Origin: Actinospineispora eucalypti
GTDB lineage: Bacteria; Actinomycetota; Actinomycetes; Mycobacteriales; Pseudonocardiaceae
Length of the DNA: 64,000 nucleotides
Direction: 5' to 3'
Assembly (NCBI GenBank): GCA_014208095.1
Contig: JACHMT010000001.1
Span: 2,046,001 to 2,110,000, forward strand
The position numbers were made by a program, and so were the translations under genes. A model generated the notes under the pieces. That model did no database searches. It saw nothing but the letters and a program-made list of their open reading frames with translations, and was not told the origin of the DNA. Below, piece by piece: positions 24,934 to 33,118 of this stretch. Numbering within the stretch: position 1 is the stretch's first letter; each line of letters begins with the position of its first letter.

Positions 24934-26570
24934 CCGCACACGGCAACGGGACCAGGCCCGACTTCGACGCGGTAGTGATCGGCATGGGCTTCGGCGGCCT
25001 GCGCATGCTCTGGGAGCTGCACCAGCTCGGCCTGTCGGTGCGGGCCTACGAGCGGGGGTCGGACGTCGGCGGCACCTGGTACTGGAACCGCTACCCGGGC
25101 GCGCGCACCGACAGCGAGGCCTGGGTCTACTGCATGTTCTTCGACGAGAAGCTCAAGCAGGAGTGGGACTGGCCCGAGCGGTTCCCCAAGCAGCCCGACA
25201 TGGAGCGCTACCTCCAGCACGTGGCCGACCGCTTCGACATGCGCCGCGACATCCGGTTCGAGACCGTGGTGACCTCGGCGGTGTACCAGGAGGGCACCGG
25301 TCTGTGGGAGGTCGGCACCGACCGGGGCGAGACTGTCACCTGCCGCTACCTGATCAGCGCGACCGGCCTGCTGCACGTGGCCTACGAGCCGCCGTTCCCC
25401 GGCCTGGAGAGCTTCGAGGGCGAGTCGTACCTGACCTCCCGCTGGCCCAAGGAACCGGTGGACTTCGCCGGCAAGCGGGTGGCGGTGGTCGGCACCGGCG
25501 CGACCGCCGTGCAGGTCATCCCCGAGGTCGCCCGGGAGGCCGAGCACCTGCGGGTGTTCCAGCGCACCCCGAACTACGTGCTGCCCAGCCGCAACCACGC
25601 GCTGGAGAAGGCCCAGCGGGACGAGATCAAGCGGGACTACCCCGAGATCATCGAGAAGCTGCGCAAGCAGCCCTTCGCGTTCCCGATGGACCCGGCCAAC
25701 CGGATGTACGACGAGAACCGGAGCCCGGAGGAGGTGCGACGGATCCTGGACGCGGCCTGGGAGGCCGGGGGCTTCTACTACCTGTTCACCGCGTTCGACG
25801 ACCTGCTCATCGACGAGCGCAGCAACCGGTTCGCCTCGGACTTCCTGCGGGAGAAGATCCGCACGATCGTCCGCGACCCGGAGACCGCCGAGAAGCTCAC
25901 CCCGAAGTACCCGTACGCCGGCAAGCGGCCGCCGCTCGGGCACTTCTACTACGAGACGTTCAACCGGGACAACGTGGACCTGGTCGACGTGAAGGCCGAC
26001 CCCATCGCGGAGATCACCCCCACCGGGATCCGCCTGGAGAGCGGCGAGGAGCACGAGGCGGACATCATCATCTTCGCGCTCGGCTTCGACGCCCTCACCG
26101 GCGCGCTCACCGAGATGGACCTGCGGGGACGCGGCGGGGTCAGCATGCGGGACAAGTGGGCGGACGGCGTGCACACCTACCTCGGGCTGTGCGTGGACTC
26201 GTTCCCGAACTTCTTCATGCTGTCCGGGCCGCAGTCGCCGTTCGCCAACATCCCGGCGGTGCTGGACCAGTCGGTGGCGTTCGTCGGGCGGCTGCTCGGC
26301 TACCTGGGCGAGCACGGCGTGGACCGGATCGAACCGACCGGCGACGCGGTGCACGGCTGGGGCGAGAAGTGCCAGGCGCTGCTCGACATGGCGCCTCCGA
26401 TCAAGGCCGGACTGGCCGTCAGCTCCTGGTTCCTCGGCGCGAACATTCCGGGCAAGAAACCGAGCGTGTTGTTCTACTTCGGCGGCGCTGCCGCGTATTT
26501 CGACGATCTGGAGAAAGTCGCGGATCGTGATTTTGACGGGTTCGCCATGGTCAGTCCGGCCGGCGTCTGA
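24930..26570 (+). CDS. Baeyer-Villiger-type flavin monooxygenase
   Basis: A 546-residue flavoprotein with two Rossmann motifs: FAD site VIGMGFGG (about 17-24) and NADPH site VVGTGATAV (about 188-196). GGTWYWNRYPGARTDSE is characteristic of cyclohexanone-type BVMOs, and the catalytic KRPP arginine region before YYETFNRDNV is present. The family fingerprint FxGxxxHxxxWP reads FEGESYLTSRWP at residues 162-173, so the histidine is Leu168. The enzyme would insert oxygen next to a ketone. It starts at GTG 24930, overlapping the esterase gene. The altered fingerprint leaves open a changed rate or substrate. Confidence 0.87.
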   Translation: MTAHGNGTRPDFDAVVIGMGFGGLRMLWELHQLGLSVRAYERGSDVGGTWYWNRYPGARTDSEAWVYCMFFDEKLKQEWDWPERFPKQPDMERYLQHVADRFDMRRDIRFETVVTSAVYQEGTGLWEVGTDRGETVTCRYLISATGLLHVAYEPPFPGLESFEGESYLTSRWPKEPVDFAGKRVAVVGTGATAVQVIPEVAREAEHLRVFQRTPNYVLPSRNHALEKAQRDEIKRDYPEIIEKLRKQPFAFPMDPANRMYDENRSPEEVRRILDAAWEAGGFYYLFTAFDDLLIDERSNRFASDFLREKIRTIVRDPETAEKLTPKYPYAGKRPPLGHFYYETFNRDNVDLVDVKADPIAEITPTGIRLESGEEHEADIIIFALGFDALTGALTEMDLRGRGGVSMRDKWADGVHTYLGLCVDSFPNFFMLSGPQSPFANIPAVLDQSVAFVGRLLGYLGEHGVDRIEPTGDAVHGWGEKCQALLDMAPPIKAGLAVSSWFLGANIPGKKPSVLFYFGGAAAYFDDLEKVADRDFDGFAMVSPAGV

Positions 26571-26600
26571 TAACGGCTCACCGAGGAAGGTGACAAGAAC

Positions 26601-27707
26601 ATGCACTTCGGAATGCTCTTGCTGCTGGCGAACGCGAGGTCTGGAAAGACCGACAGCCAGCTGTGGAAAGAGGAAATGGAGCTCGGCGTGTTCGCCGAGG
26701 AGGTCGGTTTCGACTCGGTGTGGGTGCCCGAGCACCACTTCGACCGCCCGTACTGCGTCTCGCCCGACCCGCTCCAGGCGCTGACCTACCTGGCCGCCAA
26801 GACCAGCCGCATCCAGCTGGGCACCGGCGCGATCATCCTGCCCTGGTGGAAGGGCGACAACGAGCCGATCCGGCTGGCCGAGCGGATCAGCATGCTGGAC
26901 GCGCTCTCCGACGGCCGCCTTCAGCTCGGCTTCGGCCGGGGCCTGGCCAAGGACGAGTACGAGGGCTTCGGCGTCAGCATGGAGGAGTCGCGGGACCGCT
27001 TCAACGAGGCGGCGACCATGATCCTCGACGGGCTGGACAACGGCTACATCGAGCACGACGGCAAGTACTTCAAGCAGGTCCGCCGCGACATCTTCCCCAC
27101 CCCCGAGCGGGGTTTCCGGGACCGGTTGTTCAACATCGCCATGTCACCGCCGTCCACCCTGGCGGCAGCCGAGTTCGGCGGCACCCTGATGTGCTTCAAC
27201 TACCAGTATCCCATCGAGAAGCAGACCGAGCAGTTCAACGCGTGGCGGGACCGCTACCGCGAGGTCCACGAGACCGAGCCGCCGCCGCCGGTGCTGCTCG
27301 ACTTCACCTACTGCCACGAAGACCCCGAATTGCAGGACAAGACCCTGCGGGAGCACCTCTTCCCGTTCTATCACTCGATGGTCGATCACTATGCGTTCGA
27401 CGGAAAGCACTTCGGCAACACCAAGGGCTACGAGCACTACGCCGGCGCCGTCTCCGATCCGCTGAACGATCTCGGCCGAGGCGCCGCGTTCGACGGCTTC
27501 CTCGATCTGCAATGGCATGGCACGCCGGAACAGATGATCGAGAAGATGAAGCGGCGTATCGACCTCATCGGCGATTTCCGGCAGATGCTGTTGTGCTCCT
27601 ACGGCGGAATGCCGTTGGAAACCGTCAAGGACAGCCTGCGGCTCATTCGGGAACAGGTTCTCCCCGAGGTGAACAAGTACGCCGAGTCGGTCAAGGCGAA
27701 GGCCTAG
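26601..27707 (+). CDS. LLM-class (luciferase-like) flavin oxidoreductase
   Basis: A 368-residue bacterial-luciferase-like TIM-barrel protein. Recognisable parts are the start MHFGMLLLLANA, GFDSVWVPEHHF at about residues 38-49, SDGRLQLGFGRG at about 103-114, and a C-terminal helix region. These enzymes use reduced FMN or F420, and many are two-component monooxygenases. A GAGGAAGGTG ribosome site precedes ATG 26601. Thirty bases separate it from the BVMO, the longest gap in the operon. It could act as a second oxygenase using the flavin reductase encoded at 37097. Confidence 0.85.
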   Translation: MHFGMLLLLANARSGKTDSQLWKEEMELGVFAEEVGFDSVWVPEHHFDRPYCVSPDPLQALTYLAAKTSRIQLGTGAIILPWWKGDNEPIRLAERISMLDALSDGRLQLGFGRGLAKDEYEGFGVSMEESRDRFNEAATMILDGLDNGYIEHDGKYFKQVRRDIFPTPERGFRDRLFNIAMSPPSTLAAAEFGGTLMCFNYQYPIEKQTEQFNAWRDRYREVHETEPPPPVLLDFTYCHEDPELQDKTLREHLFPFYHSMVDHYAFDGKHFGNTKGYEHYAGAVSDPLNDLGRGAAFDGFLDLQWHGTPEQMIEKMKRRIDLIGDFRQMLLCSYGGMPLETVKDSLRLIREQVLPEVNKYAESVKAKA

Positions 27708-27729
27708 AGCTGGTAGGAGGGCGGCACCG

Positions 27730-29079
27730 GTGCGCGATCTGTCATCGCCTTACTGGAATCCGGAACGCGAACTGCGCGACCCGGAGGAACGCGAGCGGAT
27801 GACGCTCGTCCAGCTGCGCAAGCAGCTGGCGCGCGCGTACACGCTGCCCTTCTACCGCCGGCACTGGGACGCCAACGGCTTCCACCCGGACCAGGTGAAA
27901 AGCTTCGACGACTTCACCAAGCGCTGCCCGGTCATCACCAAGAAGATGCTGGTCGCGGACCAGGCGGAGCACCCGCCGTACGGCTCCTACCTGGGCATCC
28001 CCCGGGAGGAGATCTACCGGATTCACGGCTCCAGCGGGACGTCCGGGACCCCCACGGTGTACGGGGTCTCCCGGAAGGACTGGGAGCACGCCAAGGAGAT
28101 CTTTGCGCTGACCCATTGGGCCTCCGGGGTGCGGCCGACCGATGTCGTGCACTTCGCGTTCCCGTTCGGCATGTTCTTCGGCGGCTGGGCGATGCTGATG
28201 GCCGCCGAGGAAACCGGCGCCGCGATCTTCCCGATGGGTGCGGCGGACACCCGCCGGCGCATCGAGATGATCGACCGGTTGGGCTGCACGGTCATCGAGG
28301 GCACCCCGACCTACATGCTGCACATGGCCGAGGTGGCCCGGGAGATGGGCTACGACACCGTGAACTCGCCGCTGAAGATATTCCTCTCCGGCGGCGAGCC
28401 CGGCGGGTCGATCCCGAGCACCCGGAAGCTGCTGTTGGAGACCTGGGGCCTGGACACCGTCTGCGACGCGGGCACCACCTCGGAGATGTTCCCGTTCGTG
28501 ACCAACGCGGAATGCCGCGAGATGAACGGTACGCACGTCTACTACGACGAGGTGTGGACCGAGATCGTGCACCCCGACGACCCGGCGAGCCCGGTTCCCG
28601 AGGGAGAGGTCGGCAACATCGTCTACACCCACCTGTGGCGGGAGTCGCAGCCGATGATCCGGTTCGCCTCCAACGACCGTAGCTACCTGACCCACGAGCC
28701 CTGCCCGTGCGGCCGGACCTATCCCCGGATGCCCCGGGGCCTGATGGGCCGGGCGGACGACATGCTGGTCATCCGGGGGGCGAACGTGTTCCCCTCCGGC
28801 GTCGAGCACGCCCTGCGCGAGGTGCCCGGCATCGGCCTCGAGTTCCGTATCCGGGTGTTCCGGAAGGGGCAGCTGGACGAGATCGCCGTCGCCGCCGAGG
28901 TGGCGCCGGGCTTCACCGGCTCGGGGGACCAGCGGGAACAGCTGCGCCGGCGCGCGGAGGAAGAGGTCACGCGCCGCTGTCTCATCCGCATCCCGGTCAC
29001 GCTGGTCGAGCCGGACACGTTCGAACGCGCCGAGCTGAAGTCGCGCCGGGTCATCGACGAGAGGCCGAAGGCCAACTGA
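27730..29079 (+). CDS. Phenylacetate-CoA ligase-like AMP-forming ligase
   Basis: A 449-residue adenylating enzyme of the PaaK group. AMP-binding motif SSGTSGTPT at about residues 98-106, SGGEPGGS-type loop at about 220, DAGTTSEMFPF at about 243-253, and the C-terminal RGANVFPSGVE hinge at about 344-354. It activates a carboxylic acid to its CoA thioester. GTG 27730 follows TAGGAGG by 7 bases. In this operon it could prime a ring- or side-chain-derived acid for the later aldolase step. Confidence 0.87.
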   Translation: MRDLSSPYWNPERELRDPEERERMTLVQLRKQLARAYTLPFYRRHWDANGFHPDQVKSFDDFTKRCPVITKKMLVADQAEHPPYGSYLGIPREEIYRIHGSSGTSGTPTVYGVSRKDWEHAKEIFALTHWASGVRPTDVVHFAFPFGMFFGGWAMLMAAEETGAAIFPMGAADTRRRIEMIDRLGCTVIEGTPTYMLHMAEVAREMGYDTVNSPLKIFLSGGEPGGSIPSTRKLLLETWGLDTVCDAGTTSEMFPFVTNAECREMNGTHVYYDEVWTEIVHPDDPASPVPEGEVGNIVYTHLWRESQPMIRFASNDRSYLTHEPCPCGRTYPRMPRGLMGRADDMLVIRGANVFPSGVEHALREVPGIGLEFRIRVFRKGQLDEIAVAAEVAPGFTGSGDQREQLRRRAEEEVTRRCLIRIPVTLVEPDTFERAELKSRRVIDERPKAN

Positions 29080-29089
29080 GGGGAGTCAC

Positions 29090-30337
29090 ATGACGGCGCC
29101 GGCGACCGGTTCCGACCTGATCGACGTCAACATTCTCGGCCCCGAGGCGCTGCGCGACCCGTACGGCTACTTCGCGCCGATCCGCGCCGAGCACCCCGTG
29201 CTGTGGGACGCGCGGTACAAGACCTGGCTGCTGACCAGCCACGAGATGGTCACCGCCGCGCTGCGCGACCAGCGGTTCTCCTCGGACCGGATCGTGCCGT
29301 TCATCCGGGCCAAGCTGTCCGGCCCGGACACCGACCCGCTGATCTACCAGGCGTTCGACCTGCTGCGGAACTGGATGGTGTTCCAGGACGAGCCGGGGCA
29401 CCGCCGCATGCGCACGCTGGTGGTCAAGGCGTTCACCCTCCGGGCGGTGACCCGGATGGAGGAGGAGGTCCGGTCGATCTCCCACGACCTGCTGCGGGAG
29501 ATCGACCCGGCCAGCGAGTTCGACCTGATCGAGAAGTTCGCCTACCCGCTGCCGGCCATGGTGATCGCCCGGATGCTGGGCGTGCCGGAGCGGGACCAGG
29601 ACCGGTTCCGCGCCTGGTCGGACGACATCGGCGCACTGGTCTCCGGCGGGCTGGACGACCCCGGCCGCTACCACCGCTCGGCGGCGGCGATCGCCGAGAT
29701 GATCGAGTTCTTCCGCGACCTGATGCGGCACTACGCCGCGCACCCGGCCGAGAACCTGATCAGCGACCTGATCGCGGCCCGGGAGGCCGACGACAGCCTC
29801 TCCGAGGCCGAGGCGATCGCCACCTGCACCCTGCTGCTGTTCGGCGGGCACGAGACCACGGCCAACCTGATCGCCAACTCCATGCTGGGGCTGATCCGCC
29901 ACCCGGACCAGCTGGCCGCGCTGCGCGCCGGCACGGTGCCGATCAAGGGTGCGGTGGAGGAGTTCCTGCGCTACGACGGGCCGGGCAAGGCGGTGGTCCG
30001 GGTGCTCGCCGAGGACGCCGAGTACGGCGGGCAGCGGATGCGCAAGGGCCAGCGGGTGTTCCTGGTGCTGGCCTCGGCCAACCACGACCCCTCGGTGTTC
30101 GACCGGCCGGACGTGCTGCGCCTGGACCGGGACACCAAGGCGCACATGGCGTTCGGCGGCGGCGGGCACTTCTGCCTCGGCGCCGCACTGGCCCGGCTGG
30201 AGGCGGCGGTCGCGCTGCCCATCCTGGTCGACGCGCTGCCCGGGATCCGGCTGGCCGGCCGCGAGCTGCGCTGGCAGCCGGTGTTCCTGACCAGGGGCCT
30301 GCGCGAGCTCTGGGTGACCGCGGATGGGCCCCGGTGA
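29090..30337 (+). CDS. Cytochrome P450
   Basis: A 415-residue class I bacterial P450. The I-helix reads LLLFGGHETT, the EEFLRYDGP helix holds the K-helix-like region, and the heme loop is AFGGGGHFCLG with the thiolate ligand Cys362. Length is standard. GAGGGGAG lies 5 bases before ATG 29090. It needs a ferredoxin and reductase, neither of which is in the operon. Hydroxylation of an unactivated carbon of the substrate is the likely task. The stop shares bases with the next start (TGATG). Confidence 0.92.
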   Translation: MTAPATGSDLIDVNILGPEALRDPYGYFAPIRAEHPVLWDARYKTWLLTSHEMVTAALRDQRFSSDRIVPFIRAKLSGPDTDPLIYQAFDLLRNWMVFQDEPGHRRMRTLVVKAFTLRAVTRMEEEVRSISHDLLREIDPASEFDLIEKFAYPLPAMVIARMLGVPERDQDRFRAWSDDIGALVSGGLDDPGRYHRSAAAIAEMIEFFRDLMRHYAAHPAENLISDLIAAREADDSLSEAEAIATCTLLLFGGHETTANLIANSMLGLIRHPDQLAALRAGTVPIKGAVEEFLRYDGPGKAVVRVLAEDAEYGGQRMRKGQRVFLVLASANHDPSVFDRPDVLRLDRDTKAHMAFGGGGHFCLGAALARLEAAVALPILVDALPGIRLAGRELRWQPVFLTRGLRELWVTADGPR

Positions 30338-31998
30338 TGACCTCGGTCCGGGGGCAGCCGTCCGACACCTCGCCGGACGGCCTGAGTGGCCGGCTGCTGC
30401 CAGTGCTCGGCGCCTTCTGGACGTCCGGCGCCGACGGCGTGCTGCGGGTGGGGCAGTGCGCCGTCTGCGGACGGCTGCTGCATCCGGCCACGGCGGTCTG
30501 CCCGAGCTGTGAGAGCACCGAGATCGGGCTCGCGCCGGTCTCCGGCCGGGCCACCGTGGTCGCCCGGACGGTGAACCACCAGCGCTGGCTGCCCGAGCTG
30601 GTCACGCCGTACTGCATCGCCGTGGTCGCGCTGGTCGAGGACCCCCGGGTCCGCCTGACCACCAACATCGTCGGCATTCCGCCGGAGGACGTAGAGATCG
30701 GGACGGCCGTGCGTGTCCAGTTCCGCCCGGTGGCGGACGTGTGGCTGCCGGTGTTCGTGCCGACCGGGGAGCCGCCGGGGCGGGCCGTGTGGAACCTGGT
30801 GCCCGAACCGAGGACGGTGGTCCGCCAGCCGCCGGCGACCCGCCGGTTTGAGCACCGGACCGTCATCTCGGGCATCGGCCGGTCCCGGTTCGGCCGGCGG
30901 CTGGACGAGCCCCACGACCGGCTCACCCTGACCGCCTGCCGCGCCGCGATCGCCGACGCCGGCCTCACCCCGGCGGACATCGACGGGGTGTGCGCCTACC
31001 CGGGCGCCCCGGTCGGCGACGAGGCCACCGGGGTGGCCGCCGTCGCGCGGCGGCTGGGCATCGCCTCCAACTGGCAGCGCGGGGCACACGAGGTGCCCGG
31101 CCAGACGGGCGTGGTGATCGCCGCGATGCTGGCCGTCGCGGCCGGGCTGTGCCGGCACGTGCTGTGCTGGACCACCGTCCGCACCCACGAACGCCCGGGC
31201 ATCTACACCGACCCCGGCGACCGTCGGGTGGCCGGCGAGCAGGCCTGGCAGGCCCCGTTCGGCGCGATGGGGCCGGCCAGCTGGGTGGCGTTGACCGCGT
31301 CCCGCTACTTCGCGCACTACAACGCGCCGGTGGAGGCACTGGGCTGGGTGGCCATCTCGTCCCGGCGCCACGCGGCGCGCAACCCGGAGGCGGTGTACCG
31401 GTCGCCGCTGGACCTGGCCGGCTACCGGGCGGGCCGGCCCATCTCCAGCCCCCTGCGGATCTTCGACTGCGACGTGCCGTGCGACGGCGCCATCGCGGTG
31501 GTGGTGTCCGACGCGGCCGTCGCGCCGGACCTGCCGAATCCGGCGGTACGGGTGGACGCCGTGGGGACCCAGCTGTCCGAGCGGCAGTCCTGGGACCAGG
31601 GCACGCTGACCCACCAGCCCAACGTGTTCGGCCCGGCCCGGCAGCTGTGGAGCCGGGCGAGCGTCTCGCCGGCCGATGTCGACCTGGCCAACCTGTACGA
31701 CGGGTTCACCTTCAACGTCCTGTGCTGGCTGGAGGCCCTGGGCTTCTGCGGCCTGGGCGAGGCCGCCGACTTCGTCGCGCGCGGTGATCGGATCGGCCGG
31801 TCCGGCGAGCTGCCGGTGAACCCGCACGGCGGCCAGCTCTCCGCCGGCCGCGGCAACGGCTTCGGCCAGCTGCACGAGGCGGTGGTCCAGCTGCGCGGCC
31901 AGGCCGGGGAGAGGCAGGTCGCCGGGGCGCGGGTGGCCGTGGTGACCAGCGGCGGCGGAATCCCGGCCAACTGCATGATCCTGACCAGCGACCGATGA
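30337..31998 (+). CDS. DUF35-Ltp2 fusion: CoA-ester retro-aldolase
   Basis: A 553-residue fusion. Residues about 20-150 are a DUF35 domain: a zinc ribbon with CAVCGRL...CPSCES (four cysteines), then an OB-fold. Residues about 165-553 are an Ltp2-type thiolase-fold domain (DIDGVCAYPG, GWVAISSRRHAARNPEAV, NLYDGFTFNVL with Tyr454, PVNPHGGQLSAGRGNGF). In steroid side-chain degradation Ltp2 and the DUF35 part of ChsH2 are separate proteins that form the aldolase releasing propionyl-CoA; here they are one chain. Start ATG 30337 overlaps the P450 stop. Confidence 0.85.
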   Translation: MTSVRGQPSDTSPDGLSGRLLPVLGAFWTSGADGVLRVGQCAVCGRLLHPATAVCPSCESTEIGLAPVSGRATVVARTVNHQRWLPELVTPYCIAVVALVEDPRVRLTTNIVGIPPEDVEIGTAVRVQFRPVADVWLPVFVPTGEPPGRAVWNLVPEPRTVVRQPPATRRFEHRTVISGIGRSRFGRRLDEPHDRLTLTACRAAIADAGLTPADIDGVCAYPGAPVGDEATGVAAVARRLGIASNWQRGAHEVPGQTGVVIAAMLAVAAGLCRHVLCWTTVRTHERPGIYTDPGDRRVAGEQAWQAPFGAMGPASWVALTASRYFAHYNAPVEALGWVAISSRRHAARNPEAVYRSPLDLAGYRAGRPISSPLRIFDCDVPCDGAIAVVVSDAAVAPDLPNPAVRVDAVGTQLSERQSWDQGTLTHQPNVFGPARQLWSRASVSPADVDLANLYDGFTFNVLCWLEALGFCGLGEAADFVARGDRIGRSGELPVNPHGGQLSAGRGNGFGQLHEAVVQLRGQAGERQVAGARVAVVTSGGGIPANCMILTSDR

Positions 31999-32008
31999 GG
32001 GCGGAAAG

Positions 32009-33118
32009 ATGATCAGCGCGGCGGACGACTTCCTGATCCACCAGACCCCGGAACCGATCCGGTTCGCCGGCACCAGCGACCGCCGGTTCTACGACCGGCA
32101 CTTCTTCACCGGGCACTGCCGGGAGAAGAAGATCTTCTTCCTGCTCGGCGTCGGCGCCTACCCGAACCTGGGGGTCATCGACGCGTTCGCCTCGGTGGCC
32201 ACCGACCGCGCGCAGTTCACCACCCGGGCCTCCCGCGAGCTGGGCGCCGACCGGTTGGACACCGCCGGCATCGGGCCGTTCGGCCTGGAGGTGCTGGAGG
32301 GCCTGCGCCGGCTCCGGTTCACCGGCGCGGCATCGGGCCACGCGGTGGGGCTGGACCTCGAGTGGTGTGCCGCCGCCGAGCCGCTGGCCGAGCCGCCGCT
32401 GTTCAGCCGGGTGCTGGCCCGGGTGATGGAGCAGGGCACCCGGATGATCCAGACCGGCCGGTACACCGGCCACCTGGTCGTCGACGGGGAGCGGCACGAG
32501 GTCACCCCGGACACCTGGTGGGGCGCGCGGGACCGGTCCTGGGGCGTCCGCTCGATCGGCCTGGAACGGGAGCCGGCCGGCATCGCCCAGGCGAAGAAGC
32601 TGGGCCGGGAGCGCACCCCGCTGTGGATCTGGTCGCCCATGCAGTTCGAGCACCGGACGGTGCACTTCAGCCTGTCCGAGCACGCGGACGGCCGGCGCGA
32701 GGTCGAGGTCGTCCGGCAGGCCGCGGAGCTGGGTTCCGGCACCGATGCCGTCGAGTTGGGGGAGCCCGAGCACGAGCTGAAGTTCGACCCGGCCACCCGG
32801 GAGCTGCTGGACGGCTCGAGCGTGTCGTTCCGGGACCTCGACGGCACCCGGACCACGGTGCGGCTCACCCCGTTGCACCGCGCCTACCTGCGCGCCGGCA
32901 CCGGCTACGGCGGCCCCGACCCGTGGCGGCACGGCGCCTACCGGGGCCAGAACTGGGTGGACTCGGTGTCCTTCGACATCACCGATCCGGCGGTCACCTC
33001 GGTCATCGGCCCCACCCACGTGCTGTGCCGGATGGAGGCCAGCACCGGGGAGATCGGGTTCGGCACCTTCGAGACCCAGGTGTTCGGGGCCTATCCCCGG
33101 TACGGGTTCGTCTCATGA
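32009..33118 (+). CDS. AttH/CrtC-like protein of unknown function
   Basis: A 369-residue soluble-looking protein. Key features are KKIFFLLGVGAYPN near residue 35-50, PDTWWGARDRSWGVRSIG at about 170-187, and a C-terminal WVDSVSFDIT. The WWG-R-D-SWG motif recalls the lipocalin-like hydroxyneurosporene synthase/AttH group and related actinobacterial families (DUF7064/7065 type). I infer that relation from the motif alone. It overlaps the APH-fold kinase gene by ATGA, and such proteins often travel with APH-fold proteins in lipid and steroid clusters. Biochemical role unknown. Confidence 0.6.
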   Translation: MISAADDFLIHQTPEPIRFAGTSDRRFYDRHFFTGHCREKKIFFLLGVGAYPNLGVIDAFASVATDRAQFTTRASRELGADRLDTAGIGPFGLEVLEGLRRLRFTGAASGHAVGLDLEWCAAAEPLAEPPLFSRVLARVMEQGTRMIQTGRYTGHLVVDGERHEVTPDTWWGARDRSWGVRSIGLEREPAGIAQAKKLGRERTPLWIWSPMQFEHRTVHFSLSEHADGRREVEVVRQAAELGSGTDAVELGEPEHELKFDPATRELLDGSSVSFRDLDGTRTTVRLTPLHRAYLRAGTGYGGPDPWRHGAYRGQNWVDSVSFDITDPAVTSVIGPTHVLCRMEASTGEIGFGTFETQVFGAYPRYGFVS

